Virus record (IMG/VR): IMGVR_UViG_3300009151_000035
Span: 1-64,000 of that record
Origin: a virus
Strand: one strand, 5' to 3'
DNA length: 64,000 nt
Position numbers and translations under genes: made by a program
Shown: in pieces, positions 1-13,300 of the stretch
Position numbering within the stretch: position 1 is the first letter of the stretch
Layout: each line of letters starts with the position of its first letter
Notes under the pieces: model-generated
Databases searched by the model: none
Told to the model about the DNA's origin: nothing
What the model saw: only the letters and a program-made list of their open reading frames with translations

Positions 1-510
1 ACTGCTGATAATTCCAACCAAGTCACCGGCTGCGAACAATCCTGTAACAACATAACCTGTTGATCCATCAGCAATGGTAAGTGGCACTGCACCCGATGTG
101 CCTTGAACACTAGAATATGCTGGCCCAACTACAATAAATGTGCTGGGGGGTACTGAGCAAACTTTTAGCTGCTGGTTTGTGGTGTCAAACCATAAATCTC
201 CTTGCACAGCAGGACTGGGTGCTGATGATGATGCGGTAGCACCTCCAACCACGGTCCAACCCACGCCCGAATAAACTTTTAAAAGTGTGTTGGTGCTATC
301 CCACCATAATTGTCCTGTGAGTGGAGCAGGGGGTGCTGTAGCGTTGGCACTATTTTCTAACATACGAATAAAATTGTCATCTAAAAACTGGCCGTATCCA
401 GCATAGTTTTTACCAACCAACGTTAATGTTGGTGCGAGCACAGTGTTTGTGGTACCATCTGCAATGGTAGCAAACACTGTGCCGTTTGTTAGAGCAATTG
501 TATATGCCAT
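1..510 (-). CDS. Tail-fibre-like protein, N-terminal part (cut by window edge)
   Basis: The frame is open from an ATG at 508-510 to base 1 without a stop, so only the first 170 residues are visible. It starts MAYTIALTNGTVFATIADG and continues with a motif typical of phage fibre proteins, NYAGYGQFLDDNF. Two copies of a short repeat follow, LWWDSTNTLLKVYSGVGW and LWFDTTNQQLKV. The LWWD-TN-LKVY repeat is familiar from distal tail fibre and adhesin proteins of T4-like phages, so a host-contact role is inferred. A TATAAATA box lies 30 bases upstream of the start and a purine-rich AATAAGG precedes the ATG. It is the most downstream gene seen of the minus-strand baseplate block. Family is fairly sure; the exact fibre type is not. 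Confidence 0.75.
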   Translation of the reverse strand, partial: MAYTIALTNGTVFATIADGTTNTVLAPTLTLVGKNYAGYGQFLDDNFIRMLENSANATAPPAPLTGQLWWDSTNTLLKVYSGVGWTVVGGATASSSAPSPAVQGDLWFDTTNQQLKVCSVPPSTFIVVGPAYSSVQGTSGAVPLTIADGSTGYVVTGLFAAGDLVGIISS

Positions 511-539
511 GTTGGTTGCCTTATTCCTATATTTTGCTA

Positions 540-547
540 TATTTATA
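540..547 (-). promoter_or_regulatory. Late promoter box TATAAATA for the fibre gene
   Basis: Read on the minus strand the bases are TATAAATA, identical to the T4 late promoter -10 element recognised by gp55. The box overlaps the stop codon of the 207-aa gene and lies 30 bases before the ATG of the fibre gene at 510, leaving room for a leader. Its role is inferred from position and match. Confidence 0.65.
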
Positions 548-1166
548 CAGCATTTATGTTGCTCAGCGTCTGTATGCGCAGGGTGTAATCAATTTGAATC
601 TGGCGGTTCAAGCTCTTTTGTACTGGATGGAAAATCACATGAGTGATCAATCGCAGATTGGTTGAGCTGCCATTCCAGGACTTCAATCCCAGTTCGTCAA
701 ATACATATTCACCGTTGAAATTGGTAGAATTATCAAACGCTTGTTGTGTGGGCGGTTCGCCATAATCTAATAAACAAGTCACAAGAATATCTGTATAAAC
801 AGTGCCTGCTGTATGAATCACAGACATGTAGTTGGTGTTAGGGTCGCTATCAGCTGCTGAATTATCATCAACTACTTTGGCATAAGTTTCATTATAAAGT
901 CCAGCATTTTGTCCCACTGTGTTTGGGGGCAAATACGTGATTACGCCTGTGGGGTCTACTGAACTGCCACCATTGCCAAATGCCATTGAATAGATAATTC
1001 CCAATCTAGATCCGTTTGAGTCCAATCTATTGCTTAAACTTTGAGCCATTGCAATTGATATATTTTCATAGTGAATTGCATTTTTCTTGTCTACTAGCAC
1101 TTCACCTGTGTTGGGATCATGTATCTTTACAAATCCTTGAATCTGAGCTAGTCCAGGAGTAATCAT
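543..1166 (-). CDS. Putative virion structural protein, 207 aa
   Basis: I cannot give this protein a T4 number. It begins MITPGLAQIQGFVKIHDPNTGEV and soon reads KKNAIHYENISIAMAQSL, followed by a mixed beta-type sequence with no transmembrane segment or signal peptide. It sits between the giant baseplate-associated gene and a fibre gene, so a virion role at the baseplate-fibre junction is inferred. The start ATG (1164-1166) overlaps the TGA stop of the 52-aa gene upstream as ATGA, which suggests coupled translation. The motif FVKIHDPNTGEV near the N terminus resembles VRIFDPKTREV in the 52-aa neighbour, so the two may share a small N-terminal element. Confidence 0.7.
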   Translation of the reverse strand: MITPGLAQIQGFVKIHDPNTGEVLVDKKNAIHYENISIAMAQSLSNRLDSNGSRLGIIYSMAFGNGGSSVDPTGVITYLPPNTVGQNAGLYNETYAKVVDDNSAADSDPNTNYMSVIHTAGTVYTDILVTCLLDYGEPPTQQAFDNSTNFNGEYVFDELGLKSWNGSSTNLRLITHVIFHPVQKSLNRQIQIDYTLRIQTLSNINAV

Positions 1167-1321
1167 GCTCTGCCCTCCAAGTAAACTTCGCGTGTTTTTG
1201 GGTCAAAAATACGCACATGAGCTTCAACGGAAAACGATCCTTGCTCGTTAGGGCGCTTGGGCTGAGGTTGTTTTTTCTCAGAATTTGCAGTTACTGGCTG
1301 TTTTGGCATAGTAGTTGACAT
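1163..1321 (-). CDS. Small conserved-looking protein, 52 aa
   Basis: This short gene fills the gap between the giant gene and the 207-aa gene. It starts MSTTMPKQPVTANSEKK, is lysine/proline-rich at the front, and ends with VRIFDPKTREVYLEGRA. Its stop TGA overlaps the next ATG as ATGA, a usual sign of a real, coupled gene in this operon. The ending matches the pattern V-I-x-DP-x-T-x-EV at the front of the next protein, supporting coding status. A GGTAAATA box lies directly upstream, so close to the ATG that any transcript from it would have almost no leader; translation might then start at the next gene. Function unknown. Confidence 0.6.
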   Translation of the reverse strand: MSTTMPKQPVTANSEKKQPQPKRPNEQGSFSVEAHVRIFDPKTREVYLEGRA

Positions 1322-1328
1322 GATCTTT

Positions 1329-1336
1329 TATTTACC
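1329..1336 (-). promoter_or_regulatory. GGTAAATA late-promoter-like box
   Basis: On the minus strand the bases read AAGGTAAATAAAAG between the stop of the giant gene and the start of the 52-aa gene. It is one of five exact GGTAAATA copies placed before start codons in this window. The short distance to the ATG at 1321 makes its use for the 52-aa gene uncertain; it could serve the 207-aa gene instead. Confidence 0.5.
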
Positions 1337-1339
1337 TTG

Positions 1340-4300
1340 TTATAATCCACGTAAAAACCTTGCGGCAGTTGTTTCGGTCAGTTGCAGAGGTCGACCATTG
1401 CTGGGAGTGTTGACACCTGGCGCATACCATGTTACCCCTCTATGCTGTAGAATAACCACTTCAACACCTGCACCTGGTGCTGACAAATCATTGGCAGTGA
1501 GGAATTGCACAGCCAATGGATCATAATCAGTTTGTTGATAGTAGTTGCTGGCCAAACTTGTGCCTGCTACACCTGTGCCTGACCCAATGCCTGTAGCTGT
1601 GAATACCACACCCGGTAATGGATAAACATCGCTTGCTAATCCAATAGTATGCCAGTTGGTGTTGCCAACACTTGCAATAGTATAAGTTTGGCCAACTACA
1701 AACTGTCCAGCATAATAGCCTACTCTAGCGCGATTGCCGCCCACATAAACTTCAATACTGTTGATTTCAAACGAACTGTCAGCTAAATCAAACTGAATGG
1801 TCGGGGCATAGAATATTGTAGTAGACCCATCACCAACAGCAGTATCACTCACAATGTAGTTTTGAAACTGTTGCGGTTGTCTATTGCCGATGCCCATGTC
1901 ATACACTTGAGCAGCAACTGCGTGCGTGGTTGCAGCAGTGCCGGCAGTGCCACGTTGTAGGCCACTAATTGAATTTGTGCCAAGATCTCTCACACGGTAT
2001 AAGATACGCTCACCATCAATTGTGACCACACCAAAAATACCAGCGCTCAAGTTTGGTTGGCTGAGTGCCAAAGCACTTGTGACATATATGATGTCCGCAG
2101 TTGCAGAAACTTCTTGAGCCACTGTGGTTGTAGTGGCCGGGGTAATGCGGAATGTAGTTTGCACTTCCCGCATGTCTTGGAACAATCTAAATGCCATTGC
2201 AGCAGGCACAATGCTTTGAGTAAATTCATTTACCGCCAGAACTTGTGTTGGGCCAATAGTACCACTACCCAATATCAAATATTGTCCTTGAACTGCATAA
2301 TCTACTCCAGGGTACAGTCTCTCGCCATCTAACGTTGCCCACAATCTGTTGGCCGATAATCCTTCCCGGCCCAAATCAAAGTTATTGGCAGGGATAGAAA
2401 TACCAAGACTAAAATCAAAACTTCCGGCAGTGTTGTTGAAATTGCTGGTGGAAAGAGCTCTTGTTGTAATAGTTCCTGTTGCGGTACCATTTCCTTGAAC
2501 AGCAGTTCCTGTTCCTATACCAGTTCCTGTTGCATTTGCAGTAAATGTTGTATTAAAAGTATTACTTGCTGCTCCTAATAACGTCCAGTCGGTAGTGCCC
2601 AGGTACTTGATTGTATATGATCTTCCAGACACTAATCCGCTGGCAGCAACTGTGCCACTTCCGGTTGCAACAAATACAGTTCCTGGATTATTGTTGGCAG
2701 CTCCTAAAGCAACAAAGTTAGTGTTTCCAGCAGTTAAAATAGTGTAACTATTGCCTACTATAAATTGTCCAGATGGGTATTCTCCAGTATAAGTGCTGGT
2801 ATCGTCTACAAATAATGGATCATAATTAATAGTATCATACGGCTCAACAAGTGTGAGACCAGTAGTGACTGGACCCACAAACACCAAAGTCAATGGATCT
2901 TGCTGTGATGTATCGTTCCAACTGGTAATTGCAATTTGATCACCTAGATTTAATAACGGTGTTATTAACAATCGATTAGGTGATCCTAACACAACTGTGT
3001 ATTGTGCAATAAGGTTAACTGATATTAAAATTTGTGCACCATCTGCTGGCGGAGTAAAGAACACAACCTGACGGCCCGGAGTGTTGCTACCATTCCAATT
3101 GGTGACATAATAGTTGCCAATTGTGCTACCAAAATTTTGCACTTGTAAAACATTGTTTACCCAAACTTGAATATTGTTAAATGCATTAATAGATGATTGC
3201 GGATAGTTACCACGTTGCGGCAATCCAAAGCTGCTACTAGTCCCGTCACCAGTCCATTCAATACCTTCTGGTGGTTGTAGGCGTCTGCCATTGATAGTGA
3301 CCACTAGGTTGGCCACATTGGTACCTTGCATACTGTTTTCAAGGTTAATGCTGCTGGTCAATGTGTCAGACTGAGTGGCAGTATGATACTGTGTTACGGC
3401 TGTGCTCCAACTGTGTTGAGGATTTTCAAATCCCATGGCAGTAATAGAAATGCCATCACCTGCACTATATGGTGCATCATTGCCAATGAATCGATTCCAA
3501 TTAATGCTAGTGGTTCCAACAGAGATGTCTGGATTTGATGTACAAACCCATCTTGTTGCAGCATTGGTTGTGCCTGCTGTGACCAAGGTGATTGCACTGG
3601 GTATTTCTGCAGGAGCATCAAAATCAATTGCTCTGGTCAATATCCAATACACTGAATTGTTACCAACTCTGGTAACAGTATAGATGCCATTGAATGCTGC
3701 GCTTTGCGTGGTATTATTAACATACGTACCTGTTTCATTTTTAACAAGTACGCGGTCACCAACGGATAACGTAGCGCCATCAATGGTCAGTGCAGAATAG
3801 TCATCGTATGCATTGTAACCTGTTAACGTTGCGCCAACACCGTTAGATCCGTTGTTGTATACATAACCAAACGATCCAAACAAAGATGTTGTGGTTGCAT
3901 ACTTTACATTGGCCATTGGATATGGGAATGTAACTGTAGATTGTAATTTTGGAACAAATTCTACCCAGAATAGTGGATTATCTATTGCAGTTCCAACTGG
4001 CACTGTTTGCAGTGCTCGATAATACAAAGTATTGTTTTTAACTACAGTTTGGGCAGCATAAGAATTTTCGTAAGTCCAAGGCACACTGACCGCATACGAC
4101 GTCCAGGTTGCACCAGATACATTTACACCGTTTACAAACAATACCAATTCATATATTTCACTGGCATTTACAGGAATTATTACAGAATTTCCTGTGTCAG
4201 ATCCACCGTAGTTACCGCGGAACAACTGATTGCCTCCGCCCATTTCATAAGCAGTAATACTAATTATGTCACCAGTGTTAATACCGCCACCAGAAACTGC

Positions 4301-7300
4301 TGTTATTGTCTGCGCCTGCCAATCCACAACATAGTCTATATCTGGTGTGAGATCACTATTTGTATTTTCATTAGACACTTCAATGTTTACAGGATATTGT
4401 ACCAAATCCCCCCAGTATAGTGAACGATTGTCATACACATAATTATATGTGCCTATACCAAATCCATGGCCTTGTCCAGTCCAGTCTGCACCTGGTCGAG
4501 TGTAAACGCGGAAATCTAGTGTGTCATATTCTGATCCATTCACTAACTCTTCTGGTGCATGTCCTTCGTAAGGTCCAATGAATTCTCCACCGTCAACATT
4601 GATATCTGTAGGACGTACGCCAAGGTACTGATCAGTAAAACTGCTGGCGTAGGTGGCATCTATCAGTTCTGGCACATCTGCTACCATGGTACCAGTAGCA
4701 GTGGTCAAAGTGAATGGTAACCCGTCAGGTGCCAGAGTAATTGTAAAATGTGTGGTACTGACAATACTGCAAATGTAATAAACTGTGCCAGCCACAATAC
4801 CACCAAACACAGTTCCATAGAATCTGATTGGGTCATTCACTGTCAGTCGAGCTGTTTGCACACATGAGATTTCATTGGTTGTGGCATTGGTAGCTGTACA
4901 CACTAATGTAGGACTTGCTGGTGAACTACCCAAGAAATAATCACCCCAAACTTGCACACCTGGATAGCTGGTGCCATCAACCAGCAGATTTAGATCTAAT
5001 CCAAGTTCGTTGACTCCTGGAACATAAAATCCCATGGTACGGTTGACACCACCCAATGTAGCTGCATCTATCACTATCCAATCTTCAAGATTAAATGTCG
5101 GTCCGACCACGGCGCTGCTGCCGTCTGCGCTGCTGGCTTGCCATACACGATCATCATAACGAACCAGTGTGCCATTTTCGTATGTGCCATTTTCACTCCA
5201 GGTCAGCACAGATGTTTGGTACTGATAACGGTCATATTTGAGCACTGTACGGAAACTGCGCACGAGTCCATTGGCCATTTGAGGATACGCAAAAGCGCCA
5301 GTTCCGTTGCCACCATCAAATACTATGCTTGGTGTTACACGATAGCCTGAGCCTCCATTGATTAACGTTATAGATACAATATTACCCAATGAGTTGAGAA
5401 CTGCCACAGCTTCTGCCCCAGACCCAGTATCTCCTTCTGCAGGCACAATTAACACTGTGGGTGCAATAGTATATCCTGTGCCTTGATTGGTTACTGTGAT
5501 TGAATCTACATGTAACAGATAATTGTCAAACCATTGACTATATGGCCAAGTTGGCCACAAAGTGCTATTAGGTGCAGTATCACTAAGTGTGTTGAACTGC
5601 TGAGTGGTAGCATGTTGGTACGGCAATAGAATTGGACTTACAAACTGTGGCAAAGTTAGATTGGTATCGTAATAAGCTGGCACATCAAAGTCCGTCAAGC
5701 TGCCTTGATAGCTGTCAGCACCATCATAAGTCAGATTGAATTCACGAACTTGTACATGATAGGGCTTAACTTCTTGAATGTAATCGCTCACAAAGTCTTG
5801 ATTGTCACGAATGTAATTCTGATACGGTAACAAATTTCTAACTTTGTGTTGTACATCAATCAAGCTGGTTTTAATTAACCATTCTGGTGCTAACAATTCG
5901 CTAAGGATAAAATTAAACATTAGTGTGAGTGACCGATTTCTTTCAATCTTCAATTCATCAATGAATAATTCTTCATTTATAGCTTGTATAATCTTGCGAG
6001 TTTCGATCACTGGCTCTTGATCATAATATTGTGCATCAAACACCTCTACGTCAAATCCAAATCTGCCTAACGCATAATCGTAAATTACCGCAGAAATTTC
6101 AATAGTACCGTCCTCAAGACCCACACGGTCCCACCCAGTATCAGTGCGCAGGTAAATTTCAAATTTACCTTGTGCATTGGCAGTTACCTTAACGCTAGAA
6201 CCAATAGCTACTGAGAGTGTGCTCAAACTGGCATAATTTGGTACTTCTGCCACAATAGTTGAGCTGGAATTGTATCCTGGCTGGTACCAGTTTACATAAC
6301 TCCAGTATTGACGTGTATCGTAATTTTGCACGCGAGTCAATACTATTTCTCTTACTGCTGGATCATTGGTAACTTGTACTTCATTAATGGTCCATAATCC
6401 ACGATTCAAACTGTTGGTAACCACAAGATATTTGTAACCCAATGGTACAGCATAGATATCTTGGAATCCCAATATTTCAAGGTTGGCCACACGCAAGTTC
6501 CAATCACCACTGTTTGCACTTGGCTCTGGCTCTGCACTGTTTAATAATACAAAACTTCTAATTTCTGTTATGGGGTATAATGCAAACACATCATTGGCAC
6601 GTTGGATATAATTTTTTAATGCCAAGAAGCGGTCCACAAACATGCTCTGACGTGGTCGAAACTGCACGCCATACCGTTGAGCATAATTAAGATTTGGATC
6701 TGGAACTTTGTTTCCAAATGTGTCCACTCCGCAGAAACTATCTTGCAGTTTACGATACAAATTACCACTCAAAAAAGAATCAGCTTGCCCCTGTGCAATT
6801 AACTCGTATTCAGTGTGTACATTGGCATTTGTTATGGACTGATCAAACTCCACACTGATAATAGTGTCTGATGCCACAATGTATTCGAGTGCATTATAGA
6901 TTGCAATGGTGCTAGAATTAATTGGCGCAATATAACTGATTCCGCTGGCTCTAGGCTCTTGAATGTAAGAAGCAACTGTGGCCACACTTAGAGTTTTGCC
7001 CAACTGTGATGCAGTTTCTGTTATTCCACGAATCCAATAGTAATATTCAGTAACAAATGTTCCAGACTGATTTAACCTAGTGCTTACAACATAACTGATA
7101 GTGCTGTACGGAGTACCAACTCCATTGTAATTTGCAGGAGGCACTGAGCTGGATATCCATTGATACACATCAACTCTACTGCCCGGGAACACCTGTCCCC
7201 AGCGACGACTAGCATAAGTTGGATTGTCTTGATTGGGATCAATAAATCTAACTGTGCTGATATCCCACCAAACTTCACCAAGATGTGTGGTAGCCCATGT

Positions 7301-10300
7301 GTCACCACGATTGTTGATTGGACCAACATTATAAGCAGCAGGATCAACAGCACTGATGTAGTCAATATTTTCTTGCGCGGCGCCCAATACTTTTCCTTGT
7401 AGTGGATCAAAGAAATCAAAAAAGTGACTCTTGGCAGAGGTAATTCTGTCATACATGTACACACTAGATAACAATCGTATGTCAACAACTGGTGGTTGAA
7501 TGGCAATTGGTTCCCAGGCCAGGCGTCTTGTGGGATTTTCAAAAATATACGCTGCGCCAAATTCACTAAACGTGCTATCTTCAAAGTCTTCACCAGGTGC
7601 TGTGGCAACAAGTACTCCAGAATTGTAACTTACTGCATAGCCAAATTGATCCAAGTATGATACTGCATTGGTTTCAACCTGTTGTCCAAATATAAATTTA
7701 CCTGGGTTTGCCACGCTGAGACTGTTGCTAGGCAGATAGTCATAAGTGTAAACCACACCAGACTGCACCACTGGGCTGAAGAATGTGGTAGAATTGCCAT
7801 CAAATGTAGTACCTGCTACTTCTGTTACTATGTTGTAATCAAATACCATTGGCAAGTACAAACTGCCCCTAGGTGATCCAACCACAAGATTCAGCGCAGT
7901 GTCATTTACAGCTACCGAGTAACCAAATTGCGAAAACTCCAGTGGTCGTGGACTGGCAATAGTTTGGGTATATACAAACGTGGCAAATCCAAGTGCAGAA
8001 AACACTGTGCCGACTGAGCCTGGCGCAACTTGTAATTTATTACCTTCTGGTGCGGCATCTGTATTGGTGACAAAAATCGTCAAGTAGCCGGTTGAAGAAA
8101 CCACTGCTGTGGCATTAGGAGCACCTGAGTTGGTTCCTGCTTCGCCGCCATTGATGGCAGCAGCAAGTCCTGCGATGTTGTTGTTTGGGCTGGCTGGAAC
8201 TGCAATGTCAACATTGTTTACTCGTAATGTCTGTCCAGCAGTCAAACTAGGATTGGCGATAGTAGAAGTAATTGTGCCATAGCTTCTTGCTTTATTCACA
8301 CTGCGTTCAACCACGCCACCTTTCCAAACAATGCTAGAATCTTGTGGCGCGCCCACGTACAGGCTACAGTTATATGGACACAAGTCTAAACTTTGACCAT
8401 AGTTTGTGTATTCAGCCACGGTGTTTTCTGTGATCAATTGTTGTTGAACAAACTGATTGATTTCAATTTCAATCACGTCGCCCACATACAACTCTTTGTT
8501 GATGGTAATGTTGTTACCGCTTACTGAGAATGTGTTATCAGCACCAACAATGCTGTCTGTTTGATTGGTCAAAAATACATTGTTGACCAGCACGCTGACT
8601 GGAGCAGTAACTGTACCTAGCACAGTGTATGTGTTAGAGCTGTCATCCTGACGAATGAATTTTTGCACGTTTCTGTCAATTATATACACCGAGCCAGCTT
8701 CAAGCAGTCCATTTACTGTGGCACTAGAACAACCAATTATAACTTGACGTCCGTCAGTGCTGCACTGCACACTATTGCCAAATCTCGCACCGGCCACAAC
8801 TGCCACAGTTGGAGTAATAGTTCCAGCAAGCTCATAATAAAACTGAGATGTCACTACAATAGATGCACCAGCACTTGGAACATTATAAAATGTTATTGTG
8901 GTACCAGCGTATGTGTAATCAATATTTGGACGTTGTAACACATTGTCAACAGTAACTGAGAACGAGTAAATGTTATTTGATCTAGCTGTAAACAGCCATT
9001 GCGATAGTGCATATGAGGCACCACTTGCAGTGAATGTTTTGACGTATTTTCTTGAAATTGCAACCACATCACCAGCAGCTGGAGGTGTTGCAAATGTCAC
9101 TGTGCTGTAACTGCCATTCACAGTGTATTCTGAAATCGTACGAGATGCAACTGTTTGTGAGATATTTATAGTGTAAGTACCAGCACCACCAGACCCAGAT
9201 CCAAACGCAACAATATACGTTCCAGCAGCCACACCTGTACCAGTAATATAAGAGCCAACTACCAGGGCACCTGATGCTACACTGGAGACTGTCAGTTGAT
9301 ACCCGCTGATTGATCCAGTTGTTACTGCCAACACACGAAGATTATTTGTTACAACCAGTTGATTTAAATTGTTTATCTGTACAGTATTGCTAATGTCAGC
9401 GGTATTGCTGGTGCCATTTGCAATGTATTGTAAAACCTGGTCTTCCCATTGTACTTGACCGTATGCATAAACTCTGTTGAGTCCAGGAGCACCAACATAC
9501 AACCAGCGTTCGTCAAGACTCATGGCCACACTATAACCAAATTCTCCAGCACCCGGAGTAGTTGTTGTTGTTGTGCCTGGTAATGTCAACAATTGTGACT
9601 GATACCAAGGACTGGTATTGGCAGCTCCAGCCGAAGGATCGCGCCATAGCACCACAGCATATCCGTTGTTAGCTGGATACCCGGCTGCTGCCGGGCCAAG
9701 GCTTGCGCTTGCACCGCCAATAGCAAATGTTTGATTACCAGCATCCACAGCATTGCCATATCCACGTAGTCCTGTGGTAGTTAATGTGAGAACAGTGTCT
9801 TGCCCGGCAATAGGACTGATTGGTACATATTGGTCGCCTGCATTTCTTACATATAGATAGATACCACCTTTGGCAGTACCTGAACCAAATCCATAGCGCG
9901 GACTACCAACAAATAATGCAGATCGGTTTGTGGCTTGTGCTACCGATGCACCATACTGTTCTGTGGCATCAAGTAATACTGGAGCCAATATTGCTCGGTC
10001 AGTGAACGGATTTTGTTTTTGTAATACTTCCCATAAGCCACTACCATTGTCATCCACCCAAACTTTTGCACCTGGTAAAAATTGTTGAGCATATGGCAAA
10101 TTCAATACATCACTGGCTTGTGCCACTCGCATGGTTTTCAAAGTAAAACCAATGCCAACTCCATCAACCACTGTGCGATCACCCACAAGATCCAGTGCAA
10201 TGTTTACTGTGGTTAAGTTTGGCACACTTAATACTGTATAAACTCCATTGACTTCTGCGTCAAAAAATCGTATGATCAATCGGTCACCAGTTGTCAATCC

Positions 10301-13300
10301 ATGTTGGCCACTGAATATGACTCTGCTGGTACCATTGAGATTGTCACAAACGTGTTGAATCTGCCCTGGCACAGCTTCTGCTCGATAAATTCCCCAATCG
10401 TAATTGTTTACTTTTGCAACCCAAAAAGTTGTTCCAACTATGATAGAATTAATATTGGCATTAATACTTGCAGGATCGTCTAGATTGAATACTGTGATAT
10501 CAGCATCATCGATGTTGACGTATCCTGCACTAGGCAAAGAAATATCTGTTGGTAGTGTAGTTGTAGTTGGCAACAGTGCGGTGGTAGTTAATGGAAAACT
10601 ACTTTTCCACACATCTCCAAGAAAAATTTGTTGGTCAGCAGTGCTCGGCTCATTTGGCACCACAACTTGCACCAAACTGGGATTGCTTGACAGCAACGCA
10701 CGATTTAGCCGTAAATCAAAGAAACTGCGATTGGCATTGGCTCCATATACTCCATTTTGAATCGCCCAATTTTCATAAACTTGGTATTCAGCAACTTCTT
10801 TGTTGAATTTGGCTTGGCCAAATAAATCAACACTGTTTTTAGTTCCCTTGGTTCTTAGGAATTCTCGGTAGATGTTGAGCTGACTGACATCGTCAAGATT
10901 TAATGCAGCCATGTATTGTCTTGGTCTAAAACCAATCAGTCCATAACTTAACAAATCATTGTCTTGAATCAAGTTTGCTGAATTAATGTCATAGCTGTTG
11001 CTGAGTTGATCAGCTTTGTTTGCTAGGTTGGCCAACAATCCCTGTTCAATAAATGTGTAATCGCTTTGATTCCAATCATTATAATTGAACTTGGTGCTGG
11101 GTTGCACAATTGTGGCTGCACTCCAGTATGCACCTTTGTGAGTTACTATTTCGCCCTTGGCATAGGTTTTTAATCCAGTCCAAGCAGGGATGTTATTTTG
11201 ATTTAGGATAAAGCCCTGTGCATTTACACTTCCATCCCACTCTGTGGTAGTGGTTCCAGAAATATACAGTCGACTTTGTCTAGCACCTGTGATAGGTTCA
11301 AAGATCAAGTCACCAAATAAACTGGCGTTATCCAACACAATCATGCTTTCAAAGCTGGTGTAACGCATGTCAATGAAACTTAGACTTTGATTGTTCAAGG
11401 GTTGAACAGTAAAGTTGTTATCAACTCTAACAATGTTGAGATCTCGTACAGGAAAGTCTCTACGATTTTGATCTAAAATAACATGTTCAGCCGTTTGAGA
11501 TGTAATTGTATCTACCACCGCTTGTTCTTTAAAAACTGACAATCCAATGGCCAAAGGATTTAAATTTATTAGGGAGCCGTTGCCCCACCCTTGTTGGCTC
11601 CAGTATATGAACTCATAAACCATTTGTGACCAAGTCATCAAATAACCATTGGTTTGATTGGTAAATTGGAAGCCTTGTGATTCTAGGAATTTTCCGTAGC
11701 TTAACAAGAAGTTGGCCACAGCTGATTCAGTTGTGAATACAAATCCATAGGGAATCTGAGCAATAGTGTCTGTGTAGTTGGCAGGCACTTTGATAGTTTT
11801 ACCGGCCACACTGTATGTTTCAAATTGCCCAACTGGGATACTTGTAAATGTATTGAAGAATGGTCTTGCAGTGCTGTAACCAAACACAGCCCATCCACCA
11901 TCCGTCACTTGAATCACAACTGAACTGTAGATCAGTCTGTCAAATGGTTGATTTTTGTACACCAACAGTTGATAACTTTCTGGCGGAATCTGCAGGGAAG
12001 TGTTGGTGGATTTGGGACTGGATTTTTCAGTATAAATTTTCAAGTACTGTTTGTCTGAGAATGACGCCATTCTGTAGCACAGCCGCACATCTAGATTTTG
12101 CAGATCTTTTTCTAGCGCCACAGTACTATTGGTACCTGTTATGCGATTGTAATCCACAATCCAGTTTATGTAACTGGCTTTGCTTGTGCCATCACCATAC
12201 ACTTGCACGCCAGTGGCATCCAGTCTGTAACGATTGTTGTAAAGATACTGATCAAATTCTGTACTGTACTTGTACAAGTCTCTGTCAGCAAACAGCGCAA
12301 AGAATTTTGCTGGTCGAGTCAATGCCAGCAAGCGCATGGCAGCAAATGGATAGTCGCTTGAATTCCACCACGAAGCTTCTACTGGCCCTCCGTCGCCGGG
12401 TGCCCAACTTTTCTGGAATGTTTGTGTGTTGTAATTACCTACCACTGATTCTAATGGTGCTAGTAATATACCAGCAGAGTCAGTTGGGAGCACAGATGTC
12501 AGTTTGGGTCTAGCATAAGCTGATAATATGTATGCTCCCACTGGATCTCTCACAAGACCAAGTTCTAAATCGTCCCACAAGTTCATGTTGTCAGACGTGT
12601 ACGGTCCGGAACCGTAGGTTATGTCCCACCAGTCTGGTTTGACGGTGAAGCCAATCATTTCCCATGGAGTCAATTCTGGCTGCTGAGTGTCGTAAAAATA
12701 ACGATAGATACCACGCCAAGCACCCAATAAGTTACTGCCATTGAGTACATTGGTTGAAGTGCTATAGTTATAGGTAAATGGATTGCTGGCATTGTAATTT
12801 TGTGTGGTGTAATCCAACTTGTTCCATCCAACATAACTTAAAAAGTTTGTTTCTAAAATGCTATTGATTTCAGCAGAACTATAACCAGTGTTTCTAAACT
12901 GCCCTGGCAACACATCAACAATGTCAAGCGGCACAGGATTGCCATCCAGTTTGATGTTGTTGTAAATTCTAGTTTCAAATTCTAACAGCACTTCGTCACG
13001 TATGTCACCAAAGATAGGAGTTTGACTGCCATCATGTCCCAGTATGACCAATTGCTCACCTGAACTAGTTTTCACTGGCTCAATAACTGGACGCCACACA
13101 GGATACAATCCCATCTTGCTAGGAGTGTTAGGCACGTAGGTACCATAAGTGGCACTGTATTCTTGAATGGTAATAGTGTCGCCAATGACCAATTCAATTA
13201 GAATGTCAATACGCGGACCATTGGTGGCCACTGTATATTCTAAATCTCTGGTCAAAATTCTATCATTCACATACACATTCATGCCAAGGTAATTGGCCGA

